Part shown: piece after piece, positions 26,193 to 35,085 of the stretch
Layout of the letters: each line of letters opens with the position of its first letter
Numbering within the stretch: the first letter of the stretch is position 1
Source of the DNA: DATIXJ01 sp963714795
GTDB lineage: Bacteria > Bacteroidota > Ignavibacteria > UBA10030 > SZUA-254
Direction of reading: 5' to 3'
Length of the DNA: 64,000 nucleotides
Assembly (NCBI GenBank): GCA_963714795.1
Contig: CAVQPS010000009.1
Span: 821,763 to 885,762, forward strand
Position numbers and translations under genes: made by a program
The notes under the pieces: model-generated
The model's database searches: none
What the model was told of the DNA's origin: nothing
The model's input: the letters and a program-made list of their open reading frames with translations, nothing else

Positions 26193-29100
26193 TGATATTC
26201 CCCGTATGAAAATTTCTCTGACCCGGTTTCCCCAATTATCGCAACAGGATGTTCGGCAGTATCCGCGATATGAATTTCATATTCGGGCTGAAGTCCGGAA
26301 AAAATATGAATTTGATGATTCGTTGTACGGCATTACCGGCAACGTTATCTTTCCGAACTTTCGCGCCGTTCGTGTTTTTGCTCAGAAAATGAACGCTCGT
26401 CGCGATCTTCGGCATCATCCGGAACAAACCGTCAAAGCCGGGCATCTCAACGCCATGGGATTGATCGATGAAATATTTCATCACCTGTTGCGCGTTTACG
26501 AAGAGACAGTCAACCCGAACGTCTTTGCGCGTGCGTTAAAACATCTTGACGGAACCGTCGACCATTCATCGGTCCTTTCGACTCTGAAGGAATTTATCGA
26601 TGAGTTCCCCCCCATTGATGTTCATCGAAACATTATCCACCGCGATAAATATCTCAAAGCGAAAACCGGGAATAAACCTCATCCCGAAATCACACTTGAA
26701 GAAATTATTTTACTTTCACTTGCCAATTTCAATCCGGCATTTGTACCGTTCAAAGAATTATTTCAGGATGAACGATTGCGGAATGATACGAAGTATTCCG
26801 TTATCCTGCAGGAACTGGAAAAATTCTTCCGTTCCGAAAAACCGTTCGGTACTCAGGGAATAACGGTGCTGGACCTTCTTCGTGCACCGATACTTGCATG
26901 TCCGGACAGTCTGGAAGGACAACTTTCGTACATCAAACAGCATTGGGGATTGCTGTTGGGCGACCGGTTCCTGAAAAAGCTTCTTGGCGCCCACGATCTC
27001 ATCGAGGAAGAATCAAAACTTATTTTTTCGGGCGGCGATGTGCCGACAGTTGTGCCGACGTATACATCTGCCGATGGTTTCAAGGCAATCGATCTTGAGC
27101 GATTTACATCCGATCTCGAATGGATGCCGAAAGTTGTACTGATAACAAAGAATACATATGTCTGGCTCGATCAGTTATCAAAAAAATACCGACGATCGAT
27201 TACGAAGCTGAATGAAATACCGGACGAAGAACTCGACCGGCTTGCCCGCTGGAATTTTACAAGCTTGTGGCTGATCGGCATCTGGGAACGAAGTTCTGCA
27301 TCACAAAAGATCAAACAGATGACCGGCAATCCGGAAGCCGTTGCCTCGGCATATTCAATTTACGATTACGTGATTGCAAACGATCTTGGCGGCGAGGAAG
27401 CATTCCAGCATCTCCGGCACCGTGCATGGGCGCGCGGCATCCGGCTTGCCGGCGATATGGTGCCGAATCACGTCGGCATTTATTCAAAATGGGTAGTCGA
27501 GCATCCCGATTATTTTATTCAATCCGACTACCGGCCGTTTCCGAATTATCAATTTAACGGTGAGAATCTTTCGGAGCATGCCGATGTCGATATCCGGATC
27601 GAAGACGGTTACTGGAACAGAAGCGATGCAGCGGTGGCTTTTCAACGGGTGGATAAACGAACGGGGAACGTGCGGTACCTGTATCACGGCAACGACGGAA
27701 CGAATATGCCGTGGAACGACACGGCACAACTCAATTTTTTGCGCGCCGAGGTTCGTGAAGCGGTTATCCAGATGATCTTTCATGTAGCGAGAAAATTTTC
27801 CGTCATCCGTTTCGATGCGGCGATGGTGCTGGCAAAAAAACATTTCCAGCGATTATGGTTTCCGCCACCCGGCGCCGGCGGGGCAATTCCGTCGCGTGCC
27901 GATTACGCTATCGCAACGGAAGAATTCAACCGGCTCTTTCCGAATGAGTTCTGGCGCGAGGTGGTCGACCGTATCAACAGCGAAATGCCGAATACGTTAC
28001 TGCTTGCCGAAGCGTTCTGGCTGCTCGAAGGATATTTTGTCCGCACGTTGGGCATGCATCGCGTATACAACAGCGCATTTATGCACATGCTGATGAAAGA
28101 AGAGAATGCAAAATACCGTGAACTGATCCGGAACACACTGCATTTCAATCCGGAAATCCTGAAACGGTACGTCAATTTTATGAGCAATCCGGATGAACAA
28201 ACTGCCATCGCACAATTCGGAAAAGATGATAAATATTTCGGTGTTGCCGTTTTGCTGGTGACGTTGCCGGGACTTCCGATGTTTGCCCACGGTCAGATCG
28301 ATGGATTCACTGAAAAATACGGCATGGAATATAAACGCGCCTATTATAAAGAAGAATCGGATGAGCATTTAGTGCGGAGGCATGAGGCGGAAATTTTTCC
28401 CATCATGCAAAAGCGACATCTGTTCAGCCAGATGACCGATTTCGAACTGTATGATTTTATCGACACGAACGGTAACCTCAATGAAAATGTCTTTGCCTAT
28501 TCCAATATGGCCGGCGACGAACGCGCGCTGATTTGTTATCATAATAAATATGAGGAAACCGCAGGATGGATTATGCACTCGGTCGGGAAAACGACCTCCA
28601 CGACCGGTGATGAAGAGGGAAAAAAAGTTATCCGGCGCACGCTTGGTCAGGCATTGCACATTCGCCGGGAAGATGCTTATTTCTATATTTTTAAAGATCA
28701 TAAAACAAATCTGGAATTTATCCGATCCGGGATCGAGCTTCATGATCGGGGACTATTTGTCGAGTTGAAAGCATTTCACTATCATATCTTCCTCGATTTC
28801 CGGGAAGTTCATGACACAACAGGAGAATATCAATCTCTTGCGCATCACCTGAACGGAAACGGTGTTGCCAATATCAATAGTGCATTACGCAATCTCAAAC
28901 TTGCCCCGTTGCATCATGCTTTTGAGCAGCTTTTTACCGATGCAGCATTCGATCATTTGACAACACTCTGTGCCGAACAGAGCACTTCCAAACAATTGGA
29001 AATATCCCGTAAAGCATTATCGTCGATTTATGCCGATTTTCTTGACCAACTTCAACAATATGAGCCGAAAAAATTTCCGAAGACGGCTATTCTGAAAAAT

Positions 29101-29748
29101 TTTGAAGATGATGTACGTACTCTTCATATTCTGAATAACCGGCCCTTTGCCGACATCGACGCATCGTTTGACAAGAAATTTCAAAAGAGTATGATGTCGA
29201 TCGACAAAACTGCTGAACAGCGTTTCGGATCGACAGTAATCGAGATGGGATTAATCGTATTGAAGCAGTTGGAAATGGTTTCGGTACAACCTGCCGAAAG
29301 AATATCTTCCGGGAATGTGTTTGACCGGATCGGGATTGCCGATACATTGCGATCGATTTTGGATCAGCGGGATTTTCCCGAGCAGGATCGAAATGGAATC
29401 GTACACTTGATCAGAGTTCTTCTCACACAACCGAATCCGATGGATGGCCCGGCGCAGATGCGGGAAACTGTTCATCGCATACTTGAGCAAGAAACCGTCC
29501 AACAGTTTCTCAATGTCAACCGGCATGAAAATATTTTATATTTTAATAAAGAACGGTTTGAACTGATGCTTTATTGGTGGTTCTGGTCGGTTTCAATCAG
29601 CGTTATCCGGTCATGCAAGATTCCGGAAGCGAATAAAATTCTTGCACAAACAATGAAGGTCGCCGAAAAGCTCCATCATTCTGCGGAAATATCCGGATTT
29701 AAGCTGGATGATTTTCGGAATGAACTTGTAAAGCTTCATGTCAAATAA
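26182..29748 (+). CDS. large GH13 alpha-amylase-family protein
   Basis: 1188 residues, about twice the usual length. Residues 1 to about 310 are an unrecognised N-terminal region. The (beta/alpha)8 barrel follows with region I DMVPNHVG (425-432), region II VIRFDAAMV (nucleophile Asp545), region III LLLAEAFW (acid/base Glu610) and region IV FMSNPDEQT (Asp671). All three catalytic acids are kept, but region IV has Pro where nearly all GH13 enzymes have His (NHD). TLPGLPMFAHGQIDG matches the usual GxP..YYGxE stretch. The last 450 residues include a beta domain and a long helical tail of unknown role. It has no signal peptide, so it is probably cytoplasmic. Position before glgC and glgA suggests glycogen or maltodextrin remodelling; it is not a GlgB. 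The exact reaction cannot be assigned. Confidence 0.85.
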   Translation: MIINDIPRMKISLTRFPQLSQQDVRQYPRYEFHIRAEVRKKYEFDDSLYGITGNVIFPNFRAVRVFAQKMNARRDLRHHPEQTVKAGHLNAMGLIDEIFHHLLRVYEETVNPNVFARALKHLDGTVDHSSVLSTLKEFIDEFPPIDVHRNIIHRDKYLKAKTGNKPHPEITLEEIILLSLANFNPAFVPFKELFQDERLRNDTKYSVILQELEKFFRSEKPFGTQGITVLDLLRAPILACPDSLEGQLSYIKQHWGLLLGDRFLKKLLGAHDLIEEESKLIFSGGDVPTVVPTYTSADGFKAIDLERFTSDLEWMPKVVLITKNTYVWLDQLSKKYRRSITKLNEIPDEELDRLARWNFTSLWLIGIWERSSASQKIKQMTGNPEAVASAYSIYDYVIANDLGGEEAFQHLRHRAWARGIRLAGDMVPNHVGIYSKWVVEHPDYFIQSDYRPFPNYQFNGENLSEHADVDIRIEDGYWNRSDAAVAFQRVDKRTGNVRYLYHGNDGTNMPWNDTAQLNFLRAEVREAVIQMIFHVARKFSVIRFDAAMVLAKKHFQRLWFPPPGAGGAIPSRADYAIATEEFNRLFPNEFWREVVDRINSEMPNTLLLAEAFWLLEGYFVRTLGMHRVYNSAFMHMLMKEENAKYRELIRNTLHFNPEILKRYVNFMSNPDEQTAIAQFGKDDKYFGVAVLLVTLPGLPMFAHGQIDGFTEKYGMEYKRAYYKEESDEHLVRRHEAEIFPIMQKRHLFSQMTDFELYDFIDTNGNLNENVFAYSNMAGDERALICYHNKYEETAGWIMHSVGKTTSTTGDEEGKKVIRRTLGQALHIRREDAYFYIFKDHKTNLEFIRSGIELHDRGLFVELKAFHYHIFLDFREVHDTTGEYQSLAHHLNGNGVANINSALRNLKLAPLHHAFEQLFTDAAFDHLTTLCAEQSTSKQLEISRKALSSIYADFLDQLQQYEPKKFPKTAILKNFEDDVRTLHILNNRPFADIDASFDKKFQKSMMSIDKTAEQRFGSTVIEMGLIVLKQLEMVSVQPAERISSGNVFDRIGIADTLRSILDQRDFPEQDRNGIVHLIRVLLTQPNPMDGPAQMRETVHRILEQETVQQFLNVNRHENILYFNKERFELMLYWWFWSVSISVIRSCKIPEANKILAQTMKVAEKLHHSAEISGFKLDDFRNELVKLHVK

Positions 29749-29788
29749 TTCTTTTGTGAATATACGTACCAATAAGTAGAGAAAATAT

Positions 29789-31078
29789 ATGCAGGACGTC
29801 TTAGCAATCATTTTGGGCGGAGGGCGCGGCGAACGGCTCTACCCGCTCACGAAACACCGTGCAAAGCCGGCACTTCCGCTTGCCGGGAAATATCGGCTGA
29901 TCGATATTCCGGTCAGTAACTGTATCAATTCGGGCATATTGCGGATTTACGTGCTGACGCAATTTAATTCCGCTTCGCTGAATCAGCATATTGCCAACAC
30001 GTATCGTTTTTATCCGTTCATGAACGGATTCGTCGACGTGCTTGCCGCACAACAAACGCCGGTCAGCCCGGATTGGTTTCAGGGAACGGCTGATGCGGTC
30101 CGAAAAACGTTGTGGGTGATGGAGCCGTGGAAGGTGAATGATTATCTCATTCTTTCCGGCGATCATCTGTACCGGATGGATTACCGTCTTTTCATCGAAC
30201 ATCACCGCGCGTCGAATGCCGATGTAACAATTTGTGTCACACCGGTTCAGGAAAAACTCGCATCCAGTTTCGGTCTGATGAAGATCAACGATAAGGATCG
30301 GGTTGTTGAATTCCGGGAAAAGCCGACCGGTTCGACTCTGGAGTCTATGAAAGTCGACACGCAAAGACTTGGTCTGGATGCTGTCTCCGCAGCCAAAACA
30401 CCGTATCTTGCATCGATGGGAATTTATGTGTTCAAACGAAATGTGCTTATCGAATTATTAAAAAATAATCCCCAGCATACCGATTTTGGCAGGGATGTGA
30501 TTCCGATGGCAATCGATTCGCACAATGTTTCCGCGTATACGTTTCGCGGGTATTGGGAAGATATCGGAACGATCGATTCATTTTATCATGCCAATCTCGC
30601 GCTCGTACGGCAACCGAATCCGGCATTTAGTTTTTATGACGCGGATTTTCCGATTTTTACACGGGCACGGTTTCTTCCGCCGAGTAAAATTTTGAATGGT
30701 CAGGTTTCGCAGGCAATGGTTTGCGACGGATGTATTATCAAAAGTCTGAACATAAAAAATTCCGTCATCGGAGTTCGTTCGCGGCTGGAAGAAGGCTCTC
30801 AGTTGGAAAATGTTTTATTGATGGGTGCGGACAATTACCCATCCGATGCGGAACGGAATGCCGATCTTGCGTCCGGTATTCCGCCGGTTGGTGTCGGGGA
30901 GAATAGTATCATCAAAAATGCCATCATCGATAAAAATGCGCGGATCGGCAGGGATGTGAAAATTATCAATAAGGATCAAATCCAAAATGTCGAACGTGAA
31001 AGCGAAGGGTATTGGATCCGGAACGGTATTATCATTGTCATCAAAGATACGATCGTGCCGGATAATACGGTAATTTGA
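29789..31078 (+). CDS. glgC: glucose-1-phosphate adenylyltransferase
   Basis: Makes ADP-glucose for glycogen synthesis. At 429 residues it has normal length. ILGGGRGERLYPLTKHRAKPALPLAGKYRLIDIPVSNCINSG contains the nucleotidyl-transfer motif and the allosteric/catalytic residues; WFQGTADAVR, LSGDHLYRMDY (metal Asp), VEFREKP and YWEDIGTIDSFY follow. The C-terminal third is a left-handed beta helix (VCDGCIIKSLNIKNSVIGVRSRLEEGS). It starts 40 bases after the GH13 gene and is followed three bases later by glgA. Confidence 0.96.
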   Translation: MQDVLAIILGGGRGERLYPLTKHRAKPALPLAGKYRLIDIPVSNCINSGILRIYVLTQFNSASLNQHIANTYRFYPFMNGFVDVLAAQQTPVSPDWFQGTADAVRKTLWVMEPWKVNDYLILSGDHLYRMDYRLFIEHHRASNADVTICVTPVQEKLASSFGLMKINDKDRVVEFREKPTGSTLESMKVDTQRLGLDAVSAAKTPYLASMGIYVFKRNVLIELLKNNPQHTDFGRDVIPMAIDSHNVSAYTFRGYWEDIGTIDSFYHANLALVRQPNPAFSFYDADFPIFTRARFLPPSKILNGQVSQAMVCDGCIIKSLNIKNSVIGVRSRLEEGSQLENVLLMGADNYPSDAERNADLASGIPPVGVGENSIIKNAIIDKNARIGRDVKIINKDQIQNVERESEGYWIRNGIIIVIKDTIVPDNTVI

Positions 31079-31081
31079 CGT

Positions 31082-32641
31082 ATGGAATTGCCACAACATG
31101 TTATTATGGTTGCGGGGGAAAACGACGCGCTCAAAAACGGAAAGGTTGGCGGCGTCGGCGATGTTATCCGCGATCTTCCGCGCGCACTTGCCGATCTCGG
31201 TTGGACGGTGACGGTCATTACGCCGTCGTACGGGTTTCTCCATGTCGATAATCCTTCCATGCAAATCGATACGGTTCGTTTTCCGTTTGGCGGAAAAACG
31301 CTGGAAGGAAGTATGTATGAAGTGACGGCAAGACTTCCGCATCCGGGTGTTCGCAATTATGTATTCGAGCATTCCGGAATTCGCGGTACTCCGATTTATT
31401 TCAACGATCCTCCCGATGAACCGTTCGCTCAGGACGGCACGAAATATGCACTCTTTTGTTCGGCGGTCGGCGAATATCTGAAGAAAATTCCTTCGCAATT
31501 CATTCTTCACTTGCACGATTGGCATGCGGGAATGCTTCTTTTCCTCCGGGAAATGCACCCGGACTTTTCACATCTCAAAAAAAATAAAACCGTATTTACG
31601 ATCCACAATCTTGCTATCCAGGGCAACCGGCCTCTTCTCGGCAAATATGCCACGACGGAACAATGGTTCCCGGAATTATTTCATGATGTGCATTGGATTG
31701 AGCAATGGAAAGACCCGCGCTTTCCCGTTCCGAATCTCACACCGATGGCGATCGGCATTGGACATGCCGATGCAGTGAATACAGTATCTCCGACATACGC
31801 GGAAGAAATTCTGTTGCCCAGTGATCCGAAAAACGGAAAATTTCGCGGCGAAGGATTGGAAAAAATTCTGCAACAGGCAAAACAGGGAAACCGGCTTTTC
31901 GGTATTTTGAACGGGTGTGATTATCCGGAATCCCGGATTCCGCCGAGAATGTCCTTTCCGGCGCTCTGCGATCTGATTATTGCAGAAGTAAAAAAATGGA
32001 ATGCCAAGCATGCCGATCCGATGAATGATGAAATTATCGGCCGGGTTCAAACAATACGAAATCTGAACCCATCGTTATTGTTGACCGGTGTTACGCGGGT
32101 AGTCGAACAGAAAATCAAACTGTTGTTCGAAGAGACATCACGCCAAACAGTCGTTATCGATGACCTTTGTGAAATGCTTTCGGCAAGCAACGGTGTTTAC
32201 ATGATTCTTGGCACCGGGACCAAGGATTATGAAGATCGTTTGATGGAACGATTTCGCAAACATGAACGATGTATCTATCTCAAAGGATTTTCTGAAACGA
32301 TCGGAAACGCATTATATGCCAACGGGACGATTTTTATGATGCCGAGTTCGTTTGAGCCGTGTGGTATCGGGCAGATGATCGCCATGCGTGACGGCCAGCC
32401 GTGTATCGTTCATGCGGTCGGCGGATTGAAAGATACGGTGATCGATGGCGTGAATGGGTTTCAATTCTCCGGAAATTCTTTGCGGGAACAAGCCGATCAG
32501 TGTCTTGCAGTGACCAAAAAGGCAATCGACATAAAACTGAACAACGACAATAAATGGCAAAATGTTGTTGCCGAAGCATTCCGGGCGCGCTTTACCTGGG
32601 AAAAAAGTGCAAAAGAGTATGTCGACCTGCTGTACCGATAA
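31082..32641 (+). CDS. glgA: glycogen synthase (ADP-glucose type, GT5)
   Basis: Elongates alpha-1,4-glucan from ADP-glucose. 519 residues with two Rossmann domains. The GT5 N-terminal ADP-glucose motif appears as KVGGVGDVIRDLPRALADLG (Lys21), a variant of the usual KTGGLGDV. LHLHDWHAG, TIHNLAIQGN and NTVSPTYAEEI are typical, and PSSFEPCGIGQMIAMRDGQPCIVHAVGGLKDTV is the C-terminal catalytic E-x7-E type region. It immediately follows glgC. No branching enzyme (glgB) or phosphorylase is in the window. Confidence 0.95.
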   Translation: MELPQHVIMVAGENDALKNGKVGGVGDVIRDLPRALADLGWTVTVITPSYGFLHVDNPSMQIDTVRFPFGGKTLEGSMYEVTARLPHPGVRNYVFEHSGIRGTPIYFNDPPDEPFAQDGTKYALFCSAVGEYLKKIPSQFILHLHDWHAGMLLFLREMHPDFSHLKKNKTVFTIHNLAIQGNRPLLGKYATTEQWFPELFHDVHWIEQWKDPRFPVPNLTPMAIGIGHADAVNTVSPTYAEEILLPSDPKNGKFRGEGLEKILQQAKQGNRLFGILNGCDYPESRIPPRMSFPALCDLIIAEVKKWNAKHADPMNDEIIGRVQTIRNLNPSLLLTGVTRVVEQKIKLLFEETSRQTVVIDDLCEMLSASNGVYMILGTGTKDYEDRLMERFRKHERCIYLKGFSETIGNALYANGTIFMMPSSFEPCGIGQMIAMRDGQPCIVHAVGGLKDTVIDGVNGFQFSGNSLREQADQCLAVTKKAIDIKLNNDNKWQNVVAEAFRARFTWEKSAKEYVDLLYR

Positions 32642-32701
32642 TGTGAAATCGTCATTGCTGAGTTTTACCGGAGTTATCTATCATTATTTATTGTTGGTGG
32701 A

Positions 32702-33658
32702 ATGAATTGTATGGCATCATTTGCCAACATTCTTCTGTTCTTATTATTGTTAAACCGCATTGGTGAGACCGGGAATTCCCACAACCTGCAATCCGGGGGC
32801 AGTGGAAATGCAATGGCGACACCAATTTTGATTTCTGCTTCGACGGGAATGGAAACGGCATGGGATATTCCCCGCGCACCACGTTCGGATTTGCTTCCGC
32901 CCGATTCTCTGCTTGCCGGTCGGATCCGGCGCGGCTTTGAAATCTTTCTCGATACGCCACGTAAAGCTAAACGGTTCTCAGGGAACCAACTTTCCTGCAA
33001 TAATTGTCATTTAAACGGTGGCCAACGGGAAAAATCAATGCCTCTGATTGGCGTTGCCGGAGTTTTTCCCGAATTTAATAAACGGGCGGGCAGGCCGATC
33101 AACCTGGAAGATCGTATCATCAATTGTTTCCTGCGAAGCGAAAATGCAGCCGGTAGTAAAAAAGGAAGCAAGTCTTATCCGGAGCCGAAGTCGGAAGAGG
33201 TGGTTGCACTCTCGGCATACATAACATGGCTTTCATCCGGACAATCCATCGACACTGCTCTTCCGTGGAGAGGGCAAAATATTATTCCGGTAAAAAATAT
33301 AATTTCTCTTGATAAACTCGACCGGAAGCTGGGAAGAATACTATACGGTGAGAAATGCAATACGTGTCATGGAAACGATGGACAGGGAGTTTGGATTGGT
33401 GACAAAAAAGCCGGCCCGCTGTGGGGTCCCAATTCGTGGAATGACGGTGCCGGTGCCGCACGCATATATACACTTGCCGGTATGATTCGTTTTTCGATGC
33501 CCTATCTCGATCCGGAAAGTCTTACCGACGAAGAGGCTCAGCACATAGCGGCTTATATCGATTCAAAGCCCCGGCCCGTTTTCCCGTTGAAAGATCAGGA
33601 TTATCCGGGACAAAAGATTCCTGTCGATGCGGTATATTATGTGCATTCGAAAAAATAA
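32702..33658 (+). CDS. diheme cytochrome c, TsdA-like
   Basis: 318 residues with an N-terminal hydrophobic segment (MASFANILLFLLLL) that should export it to the periplasm. Two haem c sites are present: CNNCH (Cys99, Cys102, His103) and CNTCH (Cys219, Cys222, His223). RPINLEDRIINCFLRSENAAG resembles the RINGCFxRSMNG stretch of thiosulfate dehydrogenase (TsdA), and its Cys142 is a candidate axial ligand, as in TsdA. It may oxidise thiosulfate to tetrathionate or the reverse. The convergent neighbour is DsrE-like, which fits a sulfur theme. The ATG at 32711 (three residues later) has the better-spaced GGTGGA and may be the real start. Confidence 0.82.
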   Translation: MNCMASFANILLFLLLLNRIGETGNSHNLQSGGSGNAMATPILISASTGMETAWDIPRAPRSDLLPPDSLLAGRIRRGFEIFLDTPRKAKRFSGNQLSCNNCHLNGGQREKSMPLIGVAGVFPEFNKRAGRPINLEDRIINCFLRSENAAGSKKGSKSYPEPKSEEVVALSAYITWLSSGQSIDTALPWRGQNIIPVKNIISLDKLDRKLGRILYGEKCNTCHGNDGQGVWIGDKKAGPLWGPNSWNDGAGAARIYTLAGMIRFSMPYLDPESLTDEEAQHIAAYIDSKPRPVFPLKDQDYPGQKIPVDAVYYVHSKK

Positions 33659-33686
33659 AAAAGCGCAGTACTGTACTGCGCTTTGT
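33657..33686. terminator. bidirectional terminator between convergent genes
   Basis: AAAGCGCAGTA (33660-33670) and TACTGCGCTTT (33674-33684) form a perfect 11-bp stem with loop CTG, flanked by an A run on one side. It lies between the cytochrome gene and the facing Tat-exported gene and can serve both. Confidence 0.85.
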
Positions 33687-33712
33687 CGTTCATATACCAA
33701 GAGACATCTTGT

Positions 33713-34399
33713 TTAACCGGCGAAACAGTATGTGCAACCGTGTTCTTGTGCGCGGTTGACGGCGAGAACACCTGACGGGACCAATTGAATTCCCGGCAGG
33801 ATTCCTGCGATCCATTCCTTTTTCACGTCGGCTGCATCCATTTTCATTTCCTTTGCAACCTTCATGGTGTAGACGGTAATTGCCATATCACAAACGCCGA
33901 AAAGGACGCCGCGCTTTTGAAGTTGATCGACAGACATATCGGGAAGCATCAGTTCGCCTGGTTTTGGATTCCAGAATGGGTTACGGAATGCCGGAGATTT
34001 TGTCGCTCCATCCGTCACTTTGAAAAGTTCTCCGAATTTGTACTTTGTCCATAATGTGTCTTCCATGGCAAGAGGGATCGCTTCATGGCGAAGAATGTGG
34101 ACGGCAGAGAGATCGCCATCAGGGGTTCCCGTATCGTTATACGTGCTGAGAAATACCCGGACCCATGCAAGCACCAAACCGTCGCGATGAGCGGGCGAAT
34201 CGAATACCTGACGGTGCTTGCCCTGAATTTTTCCGAGCCAATTCTCGAAGCCGGAAGTATCGGACCATTTGTGTTCATCAAATGTTTTTGCGGCGGTCCG
34301 GAACGGCGAAACTAAATTTGCTACTCCGAGAGCGGCTGCTCCGGCGGCAACACTTCCCAAAAACCCACGACGGGGCATTGTTTGTGTAGTGTTAAACAT
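33713..34399 (-). CDS. Tat-exported DsrE-like protein
   Basis: 228 residues from the ATG at 34399, which has GGAGG about ten bases upstream (34407-34412 on the complement); starts further upstream lack one. The N-terminus MPRRGFLGSVAAGAAALGVANLV is a twin-arginine signal, so the folded protein is exported to the periplasm. The C-terminal part (RGVLFGVCDMAITVYTM ... GILPGIQLVPSGVLAVNRAQEHGCTYC) follows the pattern of DsrE/DsrF-like sulfur-relay proteins, which have a Cys in the first loop and a PSGV.ELxRxQExG end. Cys pairs near the C-terminus (HGCTYC) may bind sulfur or metal. The specific role is not known. The gene faces the TsdA-like cytochrome. Confidence 0.65.
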   Translation of the reverse strand: MFNTTQTMPRRGFLGSVAAGAAALGVANLVSPFRTAAKTFDEHKWSDTSGFENWLGKIQGKHRQVFDSPAHRDGLVLAWVRVFLSTYNDTGTPDGDLSAVHILRHEAIPLAMEDTLWTKYKFGELFKVTDGATKSPAFRNPFWNPKPGELMLPDMSVDQLQKRGVLFGVCDMAITVYTMKVAKEMKMDAADVKKEWIAGILPGIQLVPSGVLAVNRAQEHGCTYCFAG

Positions 34400-34676
34400 A
34401 ATTGTACCCTCCGTATATAAAGAACGTGGTAAGAATGATTTGTGATTGCGTGGAAAAATAATAAGAAAATAATGAGAATGCAAATAATGAAACCGGGTGC
34501 AAACGAGACAAGGAAATCCACATATCTCATTTTTTTAGCGAAAAATGCCTGTTTTGAAATTTTTGCAGAATGAGGTTGGTGATATGCTATACATTCGAAC
34601 TTGCCAATGGCTGACGGATTTACTACTTTCACACTCAAATAACGAGCGGTATATAGTTCATTACTATGGAGAACAA

Positions 34677-34913
34677 ATGGAACAGGAAGAGATTCATAAA
34701 GTTGCAACCCTTCTTCGGAGAATAGAAGGATGGCTTTCGTTTATTGCCTGCTTGATGGTCATTCTCAGTTTACCGAATATCATTGACTTTGCCACGAATC
34801 ATTACAAAGGATTGAGCTTCGGCATTGCAATGTGGGCTATATTGGGATTGTCCGTTTTGATCTTTGTGGTTCTTATCGGTCTCTTTCGTCGGGGCAGGAA
34901 AAATTCATTCTAA
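34677..34913 (+). CDS. small two-helix membrane protein
   Basis: 78 residues from the ATG at 34677, preceded by GGAG at a good distance. A polar N-terminus (MEQEEIHKVATLLRRIEGW) is followed by two membrane helices (about residues 18-37 and 49-70) and a basic tail RRGRKNSF. I do not recognise a family. It is a single gene between two - strand units. The frame extends 44 codons upstream, but those residues look non-coding. Confidence 0.6.
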   Translation: MEQEEIHKVATLLRRIEGWLSFIACLMVILSLPNIIDFATNHYKGLSFGIAMWAILGLSVLIFVVLIGLFRRGRKNSF

Positions 34914-35026
34914 AACATTTGCTCACCTCGCGGGATTGTTGAATCTCTCATCGAAAGGGGGGACTGCTCTTGTTGTCCGGGATTCATGAAGCGTCTATTT
35001 ATCAGTCCCGACTCACAATTTGAAAT

Positions 35027-35074
35027 AAAAAATCCCTCAGGACAATAATGCCGCATGTCTCTGGAGGGGTTTCC
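35027..35074 (-). terminator. terminator of the amt-porin unit
   Basis: Read on the - strand, AAACCCCTC and GAGGGATTT form the outer stem and GACA/TGTC an inner stem around a short loop, followed by TTTTTTATTT. It lies just beyond the porin stop codon. Confidence 0.7.
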
Positions 35075-35085
35075 AAGGAAAAGAT

